64,000 nucleotides of DNA, taken from assembly GCA_029532415.1 (NCBI GenBank), contig JAQOTA010000053.1, forward strand, positions 1,860,001 through 1,924,000, in the 5' to 3' direction. Numbering within the stretch: the stretch's first letter is position 1; each line of letters begins with the position of its first letter. Origin of the DNA: Marasmius tenuissimus (Eukaryota; Basidiomycota; Agaricomycetes; Agaricales; Marasmiaceae). The position numbers were made by a program, and so were the translations under genes. The notes under the pieces were generated by a model. The model ran no database searches, was not told where the DNA came from, and worked only from the letters and a program-made list of their open reading frames with translations. Shown in pieces: positions 46,245 to 56,795 of the stretch.

Positions 46245-47549
46245 ATGTTGGTAAATGTGAGGGAGTCGCCATCGATGGGGTTCCCTTATATACCGCGGGT
46301 GGAGAGATCGTCAAAGCCACAAACGACGGCGCCAAGACACGATTTCCGCGTTGACCGCCGTCCCGAGGTCGGCGATGAGGTGAGCACCCCGAGACCCTAT
46401 TGCACCATTCTTCCAGACGCCTAATGCGATCGGGGGATTCGCAAAGAAACATAAGGGCGCCATCGACACCGGTGCTGTTGAGCAGGGATTGGAGTAAACG
46501 TGACGTGGGTGAGGAATAGCCTTCTCCGCCACTCAGAGTACTGCAACCACTATAGTGATGGGCCCTGCATCGCAACTCCCCTCCTATCCTCACACCCACA
46601 ACTGGCAGCACTCAGTGTTCTGCAGCGTGTATAGACTATAACTGGGGAAGCATGCAGCTAGATATAGCGGCCATTGTCGGGTTATCACCAGATTTCCGAT
46701 CGGATATAGCTTGAGGTTGGCTTGGAATGACTTGTGCGCGCATACCGCCCAACCATCTGCAGCTATACAGATCGGCCAGGTTCGGTTACAACGCGAAAAT
46801 CGGGGTGAATCGAGTGTGTGAGATGCAGTGAGGGTCCAAAGTGGAGTTTCATTGCTGTGCTGCCGCGCGGTTCGAAGCTGTTGTTGTCCAGAAGTTGAAA
46901 TGAGGCTTAGGTAGTATTGCTGAGAGTCGGGACGAAGTCTATCAGTGATCAGTGTCACTGTTCGAGGAAAAGAGGAGCTCAACCGAGTTAAGCCCGAAGT
47001 CACGTTCAGTGATCGGAAGATCACCTGACAGTCGCGTCACCAAATTTGGTAGACTGCGGCACGCGCCGCTCTGTCTGTTTGCAAGCTCTTTGACTAAGAC
47101 TCAACTGGCCAGGCGAATCGTAATTGTACATCCTGGCCAGCTAAACTCTCAAATCTTTCTCTTGGTAGCGACTCACACGAGTCCATACCGCCCAACTAAA
47201 CATATGCACTGGGCTGCTTCGGTCACAACGCGAAAAATCGCGGTTTCTTTCGGCGGCGAAGGGCGTATCAGATGTGGCATGGAGGTCCATACCCGAAGAT
47301 GAATTGCCCCGTAGCATGGTTTGAAACTGTTTCCCAACCCACAAAATGGAATTATTGGTGGGATCAGCCTCGTAGGGACAGTACTTTACATTGAAAGCTA
47401 TTAGATTTAGGTCCAAGGAGGCATGATCTGATACGTCCCGTCGAACACGGCTGGTTTTCCAAAGCCCGGTCCTCTTACAAAGTAGTAACTTTATACACTC
47501 CCTATGACAGGTCCGGTCAGGGCTTATATTGGTGCAGTGGCGAGAATGA
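46245..47549. other. No gene; two diverged copies of one segment
   Basis: 46735-46800 and 47180-47240 share CATACCGCCCAAC, then ...GGTTCGGTTACAACGCGAAAATCG or GCTTCGGTCACAACGCGAAAAATCG. Each is followed by loosely similar sequence, so the stretch holds a direct duplication about 440 bp apart. It truncates the 3' end of the gene at 47550. Nothing coding is recognised. Confidence 0.5.
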
Positions 47550-48714
47550 CTGCTCACCTCGGCCTCCTCAGCGAACGCGAGCTTCGCGGCAGCTATTATT
47601 GAACAGGAAGACACGATCAATAAAGCGCGCAGTAAGTTACCAGCGACCTGTTCACTTACGAGCCAATGCCGCTAGATTCCCAGTCCAGATCGGCTCGTCG
47701 GTAACTACACCACCAGTGAAGAAGCCGTTTTCTGCATCATACCATGAGATGACCTCAGGTCTCCAGCGAGCAGGTGTAAACTCACGCTTAAAATCGAAGC
47801 TCACATATATTTTGAGAATCGGCTTGAAAGCAACTTCCACGTTTTTGGTATTCCTTTGTAGAGATGTTACTAGGGACCTCATACTAGAAAACAGTGCACA
47901 TACTCAACGTCTTGGAATACGAATGTGGGAGATAGAGTATCGTAGCCACCCTTTCCCTCTTCCACGGTACCTAGTAAAGGTAGATAGGATCAGTTTAACG
48001 CTCGGACATCGAAGACCGTAAGGAGTGACGTGCACATACCGAAGGCGATGTTCTGTGTGAGGCCAGTCTTGTTCGTGGCTCGGACTATTTCGCCTGTGGA
48101 ACCAGAAGGAACAGACCAAGATGGTTCTGATCCGCTCAGAGTAAGATCTGTGGCTTGTCCAGGCTATCGAAATATGTAAGTAAAACTAACAGGGCGAGAG
48201 TCGAGGGAGAGCCAGCGTCAAGGGCCGCCACTACAGACCTTCACCTCAACCATCGAACCGGAGGTAATCATATTCCCGCGGTCCTAAAACTACGTTATCA
48301 TGGCATATCGGAGGGAGAAGACACGGGCACTCACGACTTGCGCAACACTGAAGCCCACCTTTCCAGAGTATTTGACATTGAACTGGTTGACTGCGACAGA
48401 GTCCGGGATCGACTTGAGTTTAGCTATATGCCTGAGGGTAAAGTTTCAGTGATGGAAGTCGCGAGTCTTGCAAGGACTGACCAAGCAGCGAAATCGCGGT
48501 TGGTGTCCTTGTGTAGCGTCTCGAAAGTGAAAATCATATCCACATCTTTGGTAAGTTGGCCGGGTTTGTAGTTGAATGTTAGAGAGCAGGCCATTCTTGT
48601 GAGAGCTTGGGGCTTGGGTATTGTGGGAGGGAGGCCGTGTTCCGATTGTGATGGGTTGTTGTTTTCACAAGAGCAAGCCTGTATGAAAGTAATAAATAGG
48701 CCAGCTCGTATCAT
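47550..48714 (-). pseudogene. Truncated paralog of the secreted protein at 18435-20804
   Basis: Exon blocks match the larger paralog in order: MACSLTFNYKPGQLTKDVD, KYSGKVGFSVAQV, TDLTLSGSEPSWSVPSGSTG with EIVRATNKTG, GYDTLSPTFVFQDV, VEVAFKPILKIYVSFDF and DEPIWTGNLAALA. The N-terminal GAWNAGLPCW domain and the C-terminal FRCRLNWSDS part are missing. A short hydrophobic start (MIRAGLFITFIQACSC) at 48714 could serve as a new signal peptide. The last matching piece (AKLAFAEEAE) ends near 47550, where unrelated sequence begins. It is a truncated gene, perhaps still transcribed. Confidence 0.6.
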
Positions 48715-48786
48715 TCGCCGCTTTCATTGGCCAGGGGGGCCGTTAGAGACTTGTCGACCGGTCCTGACTATGACTGACACTGATGG

Positions 48787-49452
48787 CTAGCATGCAGCGG
48801 AGGATAATATTCGCCGAATGCTTCCATATGCGTGTGCCAGGAGATGGTTATGGCTTCTCTCCGTTGAAGAAAATCGGGAAAGTGAACTTGGTGTTGAGAA
48901 AAACGACCCTCCTGAGCGCGAACGCAACCTTTCTAAACCATTGAATGTCAGTATTCGATGATATGAATAGGGAGCAAGGGACGAAACAGATGATGGGATA
49001 CACACTAGTGATATTACATAACTGAATGGTAACTTGTCAATGTCATTGTCAAATGTGGGTGCACCAGATAGCGTTTCTGCCAGACTCTGGGGTGTGCCTG
49101 AAGGTCCCTGACCTGGCGGTTGACTGAGAGACTTATTGGTACTTCCGCCTCTAAATCAACTTCATTAGGAAGCTGGAGAAACTCAGTTTTCCCAAGCGAG
49201 TGGAGACACGTACCCATGTTCAAAGATTGTTTGCCCATCGTCCGGTGGCCGGTTTGGCTGCTACCATTCAAGATGGGAAATTAGGCTTTGTCGGTCGAGA
49301 AATCGGTCGAGGAAAAGTTTTTTCAAGAAGACCTGTGAGTGAGAAATTGAGAAGAGCCCCCTGATAGTTGAGAGGACCGATTGAGCATAGCCTATATGAG
49401 GTCCGATGACATGGATTCGGGTCAGTAGCGGGAGGTTGGGGTCGGAGGTCAC
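48787..49452 (-). other. Possible gene relic, unassigned
   Basis: Minus-strand frames show LPLLTRIHVIGPHIGYAQSV, then FLKKLFLDRFLDRQ, and farther down QPPGQGPSGTPQSLAETL in a different frame with stops. The wording recalls C-terminal LRR-type parts of agaric F-box proteins, but there is no clear match to those in this window. Confidence 0.25.
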
Positions 49453-49885
49453 GTAGAATATAAGGGCAATGGAAGGGTTATTGTCACTGAGGATGTAGTA
49501 TCAAAAAAGAGGGCCTTCAAGTCAATGCTCGTCGTGAACCCGGTCCGTTTACTTCGTGGTCCAAACGCCCGCGGCGCCGGCACGAACACGCGCATGAGTT
49601 TGGCGTTGTTAGTATCTCGTGCCAATGACGCCTGTCCTCTCCAGTCAAGCTGTCTAAAAATTTACACTGACATCCGGACATTGATGCCCCTCATTCCTTT
49701 TTTGACTCATTTCTATTTACCTTGAGGACTGGCCCTCACGAGCTGGTGCATTCGTATCAGAATGATTGGCTCGCCAGTGCGCATGCCTGGAATTCGTACA
49801 TATGCTAGGCGGCAGCAATCCCCGTTCGACCCACCACATTCCCAGTGTATCCGAGCTCAGAGACCTCTGGAGGTACTCTAGTCTA
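49453..49885. other. 5' region of membrane protein M1
   Basis: No gene seen. The last 40 bp before the ATG (CTGGAGGTACTCTAGTCTA) resemble the positions before M3 and M4 (CTGGAGGCCACGG..., CTGGAGGCGACAA...). Confidence 0.4.
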
Positions 49886-51071
49886 ATGCTGCTGCCTCGT
49901 ATTCTACTTTGCGCTCTCTCTATCTTGTTGATCTCATATCCTGCCCCCCTCGCAAAAACCGTAACTCGGTATATCGACGACTCCTACGGTGATCTCACAA
50001 CTGGTTTCAAGCCTGTGTACTACCCCGGGGGTAGCTCAGTATGGCAAGATCAAAATCAGTGCGGTCCTGCGCAACGATGTCAAATCGTATTCGATACACA
50101 ACAATCACACAATGGGACATACACTGCTGCAACCTATCGAACGAATACAGCTACGATGGGGTTTTCTTTAGTGTTCCAAGGTCTTTTTGTTTAGGTCTCT
50201 TAGGCTGGCGCTGGCTTAACGTTTATGTCTCAGGAACGAGTATATCCGTTTATTTCAACCTTGCAGAAATACGCACAGAATGCAACTTCATCCTCAACGG
50301 CTCACTCGAAAAATCATTCGTGCATACGCCGCTCTCCAAGAAAGGAATGGAGTATAACGTTGAGGTGTTCAAGAAAGAGGGTCTGGAGGATAAATTACAC
50401 ACGTTAAACGTGGAGACGGGGAAGAAAGACTACGAGGTTTACATTGCGTTTGACTATGCGGCATATACGTGAGTCCGTCCTTTCCCGTTTCCTACCCAAA
50501 GTCTGAACAGGCCCGAACACGCAGAGCGGAAGAGCCAGACCAAATCACTGATACACGGAACGACGAGACGACTGCAGCGTCACCGACACCATCTGGATCC
50601 TCGGATCCGAAATCAAAATCAAGTCGACCGACGGGGACCATTATTGGTGGCGCAATCGGAGGTCTTGCCCTCATCGGAGCCGTCCTCTTGGCTTTTTTTG
50701 CGTGTCGAAAACGACGTAACGGTGTAGTCCAGCGCGGTGACGAGTCGGGCAACAACGTGCACATCGATCCTTTCATGGCTCATCCAGAGACTTTCGATCC
50801 ACACCAGACCCCCAGTACTCCACCCTTTCGCTCTGGCGGCCTCCCGGTCGTTTCGTCTACAAAGGCGTCAGGCTTGCTGGTGCGGCAGCAGCAGCAGCAA
50901 CTCGATCGTATGAGAGAAGAATTGTCGAGTTTAGAGTCCCAGAGCAGACAAAATTGCGGCAATGGTGGCTTCTACGCACCCTCCGACTCTGGTACCATTC
51001 TTACCACCCAAGTATGCGCCGTAGTATGGAATCGCGATAGTGGACCGATTCAACTCAGATGTCCTCCGTGA
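49886..51071 (+). CDS. Single-pass membrane protein M1 with secreted-type ectodomain
   Basis: Three exons. Residues 1-24 form a signal peptide (MLLPRILLCALSILLISYPA). The ectodomain starts KTVTRYIDDSYGDLTTGFKP, has two Cys (CGPAQRC), repeated N-glycosylation-type sites (NGTYTA, NGSLEK) and ends DYEVYIAFDYAAYT. A Ser/Thr/Pro stalk precedes the TM helix GTIIGGAIGGLALIGAVLLA, the stop-transfer CRKRR, and a cytosolic tail with a Gln-rich coiled-coil segment (RQQQQQLDRMREELSSLESQ). I know this architecture (YIDDxYGD beta-sandwich, TM, basic stop) as a large uncharacterised agaric family. The C-terminus diverges from M2 after SDSGTI, so it lacks the second coiled coil. The organisation suggests surface binding or sensing; no catalytic domain is present. 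Confidence 0.8.
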
Positions 51072-51745
51072 CTCGTAGGTTCGGAAGCCAGAACGCTATG
51101 GTTTGATTGTGTCACGCCCCGATAATATAATTTTTCCTTCACTCTCTCAACGGTGAATTTTTTGTGACCCCGTCCACATATGCCCTCCATTCTTGGGGAT
51201 CTCAAATATACTGTACCCATGGGCCGTGTTCGAATACACAGGCGGTTCCCGAACATTCGGAACTAACCCCGGAACTCGAGGTAGACCATAGGCGCGCGAC
51301 TTGGAGCTTGTGCATTACTTCGTCCCGCCCAGGCCTGACTTCATGTCCCCGATACCTGTATGAAGCACAATGTGCATTCAATGCTGGGCGTACCTTCCAT
51401 TCTTCAACAATCAGGAAGGACTCACTTATTCTAGTCATACTTATTGCAGCCGACCATGATAGTCACTCGACGATTACGTTAACATCTGGACAAACTGGCC
51501 CTTCAGTAAGTTCTTTGATCTCCTCTGACTCATTCCTATCCCGGAGATTGACCTTCGATTCCATGCATCAGTATCACAACAAAAAGGTTCCTGCTTAGCT
51601 GCTAAGCATTCAACGTTCAGCCACCGCGGTGATAAAAGCCACTTCATGTCCACGAGACAGTAACGAAATGACCTCTGCTTGACCCGTCACGTTGCCGCTG
51701 TATTTAAGCCCAGTGGAAGTAACAATCCCATATCGTTCTGGCCCG
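51072..51745. other. No recognisable gene
   Basis: Spacer between M1 and M2. Short ORFs only. Confidence 0.5.
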
Positions 51746-52941
51746 ATGTCACTCTCAAAATCTTCAAGTCTCCTTTTCGCTCTCTCTACTATCTTCACGC
51801 AGTAAGCCACTTGCGAAGACCGTGACTCGGTACATCGATGATTCCTACGGCGACCTCATAACCGGTTTCAAACCATTGTACCACCCCACGGATATTGACA
51901 CATGGGAAAATCAAAGTTGCGATACATGTTATATCGTATTCGACACACAGCGATCACACGATGGGACATACACCAGCGCGACGTATGAACCCAACATGGA
52001 TATAGGGTTTTCTTTGGAATTCCAAGGTGTTTCCGTTCAAGTCTCTTGGATCGATGAGTGGCTGATCATTCATACCCCAGGAACAAGCATAGCTGCGTAC
52101 TTCAACCTGGCCGCGAACACACACAGAATGCAACTTCACCCTCGACGGATCACTCGAAAAACCATACATGCTCCAGTCACTCCCAAATGGAGCCCGGTAC
52201 AATGTTGAAGTGTTTAGAAAAGACGGGTTGGAGAATCGGCCGCATACCTTGATTGTAGATATCGAGAAGCCGAACTATACGGTTTACGCCGCATTCGATT
52301 ATGCGACATATACGTGAGTCGTTGATTACTTTTTCTCTCTCAGAGTCTAAGCAGTTCCGAGGACACGCAGAGTTGAGGAGCCAGATGAGGACAATCACAC
52401 CAATATAACCCTATCCAGAGGATCATCCAAGGATGTACCGACTGGAGCCATTGCCGGCGGTGTGATTGGTGGTCTTGTTCTCACCGTTGGCATTCTTCCG
52501 TTCTTTTTCGTGTGCCGAAAACGACGCAACAGCAGAGCTCAACGCGGTGATGGGTCGGACAGCATCTCACGGATCGACCCTTTCATGACACACAAGAGGA
52601 TCGATCTACACGAGGCCGGCAGTACTCCAGCTTTACACCCTACCGGAATCCCGGTTGTCCCTTCTGAAAAGGCGCCGAGCTCACTGACACGGCAGCAACA
52701 CCAATTACTGGATCAGATGAGAGAAGAATTGTCAAGTTTACAAGAGTCACAGAACAGACAAAACTACGGCAATGGTGGTATTCACGAACCAAGTTCCCAC
52801 TCTGGTACCATCCAAAGTGGAACTGTCCAAGGCGAAATAGATGAGTTGCGAGAGCAGTTACGAGAATTACAGGCGCAGATAGTTCATCCACAATACCAGC
52901 TGGCGGTCGCTGATACATCGCCGCCTATGTATACAACATAG
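51746..52941 (+). pseudogene. Membrane protein M2, two apparent frameshifts
   Basis: Same architecture as M1: TRYIDDSYGDLITGFKPLYH, CDTCYIVFDTQRSHDGTYTS, NVEVFRKDGLENRPHTLIVD, AAFDYATYT, the TM segment GAIAGGVIGGLVLTVGILPF, CRKRRNSR and a longer tail with two coiled-coil stretches (LLDQMREELSSLQESQNRQN; IDELREQLRELQAQI), ending DTSPPMYTT. The ATG at 51746 runs into TAA one base out of phase with LAKTVTRY. A second one-base shift lies in an ACACACAC run at about 52120, where M1 has IRTECNF. Either both are real lesions or the start lies in an exon I cannot see. Confidence 0.7.
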
Positions 52942-53215
52942 TCAGGAACCTGTGCCACCAGCGGACGAATGCGGCTTTGTTACTTGTAGACTCGGAGAGC
53001 ACGTCCAATCTTTGTCAGACAGTTTACGACACCACAGTTTGAGTACTTGGAAGCCATGTAGTACAGCTCGCGTTCACGATTTATCGATCTTGGCTGAGTA
53101 AAAACAATAACAATACCATGATCAACGTAGGAGTAAGGATCCTTCTGGGTTCTACGGGGACGTACTTCCCGAATTCCAATGAATGAGTCTCGTTCAACTG
53201 CACTCTCTTCTTCCG
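52942..53215. other. Spacer, nothing seen
   Basis: No supported feature. The right edge is the 3' flank of an F-box relic on the minus strand. Confidence 0.5.
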
Positions 53216-53630
53216 AGTCAACGTCATCCAGGTGCCTCGCTACATCTCCAACGACAACGTTGACACCACGTTGATGGCACCACGTTGCCTCGCATCCTCG
53301 ATTGCCTCCTCAAGCTCAGAGCTATAGACAAGCTTGGGAGAAGATGGGGCAGACGCGTCCCTGAGAGCGCACTACCAAAAGCCTCGGTACCGTTTGAGTT
53401 GCAGAGTTGCCAAAGGTGAAACAACAGCCCCCCCGGGCCCAGATTCACCGTTGGCAGTCAGACTCCTCGAGTTTGCCAGCTTTACAAAACTCTCTACGAC
53501 CTCGCATGCCCGCACATCTGCGATATGTATAGAGAGGTTGGTCAAATTCGGAAGCACGGGGTCGTGAAGAGAGTTGAAGTCCGAAACGAAGGTCGGGAGG
53601 TACTTCAACTAGTATAGAAGCCAACTTCAC
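53216..53630 (-). pseudogene. C-terminal relic of the F-box gene at 56796-58658
   Basis: KYLPTFVSDFNSLHDPVLPN, then IADVRACEVVESFVKLANSR and VSPLATLQLKRYRGFW, match the last third of the intact gene (KYLPTFLSDLTSLHSPVLPK and so on). Frame breaks follow toward the 3' end, which still matches the ARRRGVNVVVGDVARHLD region at DNA level. No upstream exons are present. Confidence 0.75.
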
Positions 53631-53889
53631 CCCTGTACTACAGCCCCCTCCGAGTTCAGAAACAGATATCTTGCATTTGCAACCTTTGTTTCAGTGCAAG
53701 CTTTCATCGTTGTTGATGTCCTGGTAACTTTCAAAGCGATACTCGCTTTTCTCAAACCAGAGTTCGGGAGAAGCTTGAGTTTCCCGGTCGACAGATGCGC
53801 GAACCACTGGTATCGGTCGGCTTGCAACATGCATGGTGGCGTCCACTATTGGTATTATGTCTCTTAATAAATACCTACTTATGTCTACT

Positions 53890-55752
53890 TTACCTAGAGT
53901 GTTCTGTGGTACTCGTTCTGTAGTATTCGTTAATAACGATTACGAGCGCCAGCATGCCTGATAGGCAAGCAAAAAGTAGCTACAAAGTACCCCAGTTCAA
54001 GCAAAAGCGACGGATGATCAGCGAAAGGAAACAAGATTCAGCCAAAGGGTCTTGAACTAGTGCAAAACTCACCGTTTTGCGGATGAACCCAATGCTTGCT
54101 ACCCCTATCGCTACTACGATCAATACTATTTGATGGCCCTGTTGTATATGCGGGAACGGCCTCTTTGTAATCGCTATAACACTCTCAGTGTCACTGAGCC
54201 CCGACCGTGGCCTGAGCTGGAGCCTTTGAATCCCCCATTGGGGAGACAGTCTATCGGGGGGCGATCTATCATGCACAAAGGATAATGAATATTCCCTAAT
54301 AACTCGAAGGCAAACACACCACTCACAAGTTGACCACCGATGTGGACGGAGCACTGGGTATTTGATTGGGACCATGGATGCGCGAGCTCGGGCCGACGCC
54401 AAAACGATATTTCACGCCGCCCCAAACTTGAGTAAGGATGGATTCGTTCCAATCCAAGGGTGTCGAATAAGTCGTCTTCTTCAGGGAGTTCATTTTCGAC
54501 AACCGACCTAGCAACTGTTGTGCATTCGGACGACGTGATGGATTTGGGAGCCAGGATTTCTCTATGAGGTTCCACATGGCGTCTGTGAGCCCGAATGCCT
54601 CCTCGGGTCTTGCCGGCCGTTTCCCTAGCGCCACGGCGAGTACAACGGCTGCCTCGTTCGGCAGCTCAGGGAAAGGATGCCGTCCGTTGGTAAAGATCTA
54701 CACGATGTAAGGACGGCGGCCCAGCCTGAACTGGCTCCTGTGGCTTACCTCGAAGCAAACACATCCGAAAGCATAAATATCACTTTGTTTGGTTGCGAGA
54801 CCTCCGGCGAGCAACTCGGGAGCTAACCAACGACCTGTGCCATGAGGACAGGACGTAGTCATTATGTTGAGACCCTGAGTATCTGCTTGTATGCGCGACA
54901 AGCCGAAGTCTCCAATGCGAGCACGGAGCGAGTCTGTGATGAGAATGTTGACGCCCTTGAGATCACTATGAACTACCTTCATGAAGTGAAGATGCGCCAG
55001 ACCGGCTGCAACGTCGTGCACCTATGATTCGTGTTAGCAAGATGGGCCAATCAGGATCATACTTGGGATGAGTCACCAGTGTGTGATGATTCACATCCTC
55101 CCGCCTCGTCTTCTTTAAGAACTGGACAAGGTTGCCGTTACCCATCCATGGCGATATTAGACACAGCTGTTGGTGGCATTCGAATCGATAAATCCCAAGA
55201 AATGGCAATATGTTCGGGTGCTTCATTTGACGCCAGAGAATTGCCTCCCCTAAGTACTCCTGTAAATGATTAATGGTGCCCGGGGGATACCAACGAGTGG
55301 AAGACCTACGTTTGACAAACTCTCCAAGTCGGACTGTAGATAGATTTTGAGAACCTTCAGGCATACGAGCTCCGCCGAGTCGCCAATAACTCCCTTCCAC
55401 ACGTCTCCAAAACCGCCGGCTGCCACAGGGAAATCTCCGACTTTCCTGACATTCTGTAGGGTAAGGCATTGTGGATGCAGTCCTGATTTCTTCGATAGGC
55501 GAATCATAGCGCTGATTACCGACGCCCGTATCGACGGGGAGGTATAAGGATAGTCAACGAGCTTCAAGGTATCGCCAAGTTGATTCGAGAATCGTGGCGT
55601 ACAAGACATTGAGCACTCACCTGCTGCATATTATCCAGCCAGCCTTGCACCTCGTGTCGCTCCATTTCCAGAAAGCCTTGTAGCCTCAACTGGTCATCGA
55701 AGATTCCCTCTAAATGTTCTTCCAGATGTTTTAGAGTAGGGTCGGAGGGCAT
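53890..55752 (-). CDS. Protein kinase, TKL-like, with possible C-terminal membrane anchor
   Basis: Multi-exon kinase of about 520-570 residues. N-terminal helix region (LKHLEEHLEGIFDDQLRLQG). Kinase motifs in order: Gly loop AAGGFGDVWKG; VAIK-like LVCLKVLKIY; alphaC EAILWRQMKHPNILPFLGI; catalytic loop VVHSDLKGVNILI, with Ser in place of the usual Arg, common in this fungal group; DFGLSRI; GTGRWLAPELL; SDIYAFGCVCFE; and the C-lobe end NPSRRPNAQQLL. An exon ending SVVNL can stop at 54323 or splice (GTGAGT to ATAG). The spliced form runs in frame into two hydrophobic helices (IVLIVVAIGVASIGFI and LLFACLSGMLALVIVI) and stops at 53890. A Ser/Thr kinase is expected. The start at 55752 is the first ATG in frame. 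Confidence 0.85.
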
Positions 55753-56331
55753 AGTTAGGCAACAAAAGCTCCACAGGGGCCTAAAAAGGTTGGTCCTTGC
55801 AACGCTGATGGGCGGGATAGGACGGTGACATGTATAGCAGTTCGAGTTCGGTACTCCTGTGGATTGTGGAGTCCTGTGAAAAATTAATTTGTCGTGCCGA
55901 AGTCATCATCCGTCCCACTGCCGACTGTCTGCGAAGTCCTTTCTGTACTGTTGGGATCAACGAGTCCAAAGATAGTCTTGAAGAAACTGTGCGTCACGAC
56001 CGTTGGGACACTTTGTCAGAGACTAGCGGGGAAAATGCCACCTGAATGCGTCGTCGTGGTTCTCTACGATGAGCTGTCCTAACTGCCGCTAACGACTATG
56101 ATATGATCCTTAAGTGCAAGGTCACTACTCCAAGTTTGCGCGACTCCAAGTATATACCCGGAGAGCTGTTGGGCTCAATCATTGTCAGTTCTCCATGGCC
56201 AGAATGTCCGCGGGGCCCGATCAAGCCGTGTGTACTGTCTTTTCTCATAGGCCAGGACCGTCGCGTCGATGGAGATCTAGCTGATCGGACACCTGGAGAA
56301 GAGCTTCAGTCATGATGAACGATCAGCTTTA
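55753..56331. other. No gene; 56187-56330 duplicated at 59394-59525
   Basis: The words GTCAGTTCTCCATGGCCAGA, then CAGGACCGTCG and GAGAAAAGCTTCAG or GAGAAGAGCTTCAG, occur in both places. This is the 3' flank of the F-box gene and its relic. No coding feature is supported. Confidence 0.55.
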
Positions 56332-56676
56332 CAGCTAACAATGAAACCCTAGCATAATTCGCACGACCCCCACCTTCGCTGATCTGTTTGTAACCAAACA
56401 GAGACGCGTGGCTAACTCAATGGTAATCGCGTGGCGACTTCTGCGACATACAATGAACTTATGATGTCCCAACGACATTAAACCACAACCATCGCGACCA
56501 AAAGGCTGCAAATCCATCCTGAAGCTATAGAGCAACATTATCTCAGTATTCCTGACTGCGAGAGGCATGTATGGTGCGTAGGTACTTGTATTTTGGCCAT
56601 GTGCGGTTGTTTGGAACTGAACAGATCAGTGAAGGTGGGGGCCGTGCGAATTATGCTAGGGTTTCATTGTTAGCTG
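56332..56676. mobile_element. 345-bp MITE with 57-bp TIRs, TA target duplication
   Basis: The left TIR 56332-56388 and right TIR 56620-56676 begin CAGCTAACAATGAAACCCTA and match with two mismatches over 57 bp. TA flanks both ends (56330-56331 and 56677-56678). The paralogous segment at about 59520 reads AATCAGCTGTAACTGTACC without the element, an empty site that supports a TA insertion. No ORF of note. Tc1/mariner-type non-autonomous element. Confidence 0.9.
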
Positions 56677-56795
56677 TAACTGTACTGAAAAGAAGATGCT
56701 AGCTTTGGATCAACGAACAGGTCGCAGCCTCTGACGCGCGAACACCGTTGAGTATAAAATAACAGCATCAGCAACCAACGTATAAGATCCAGGCT

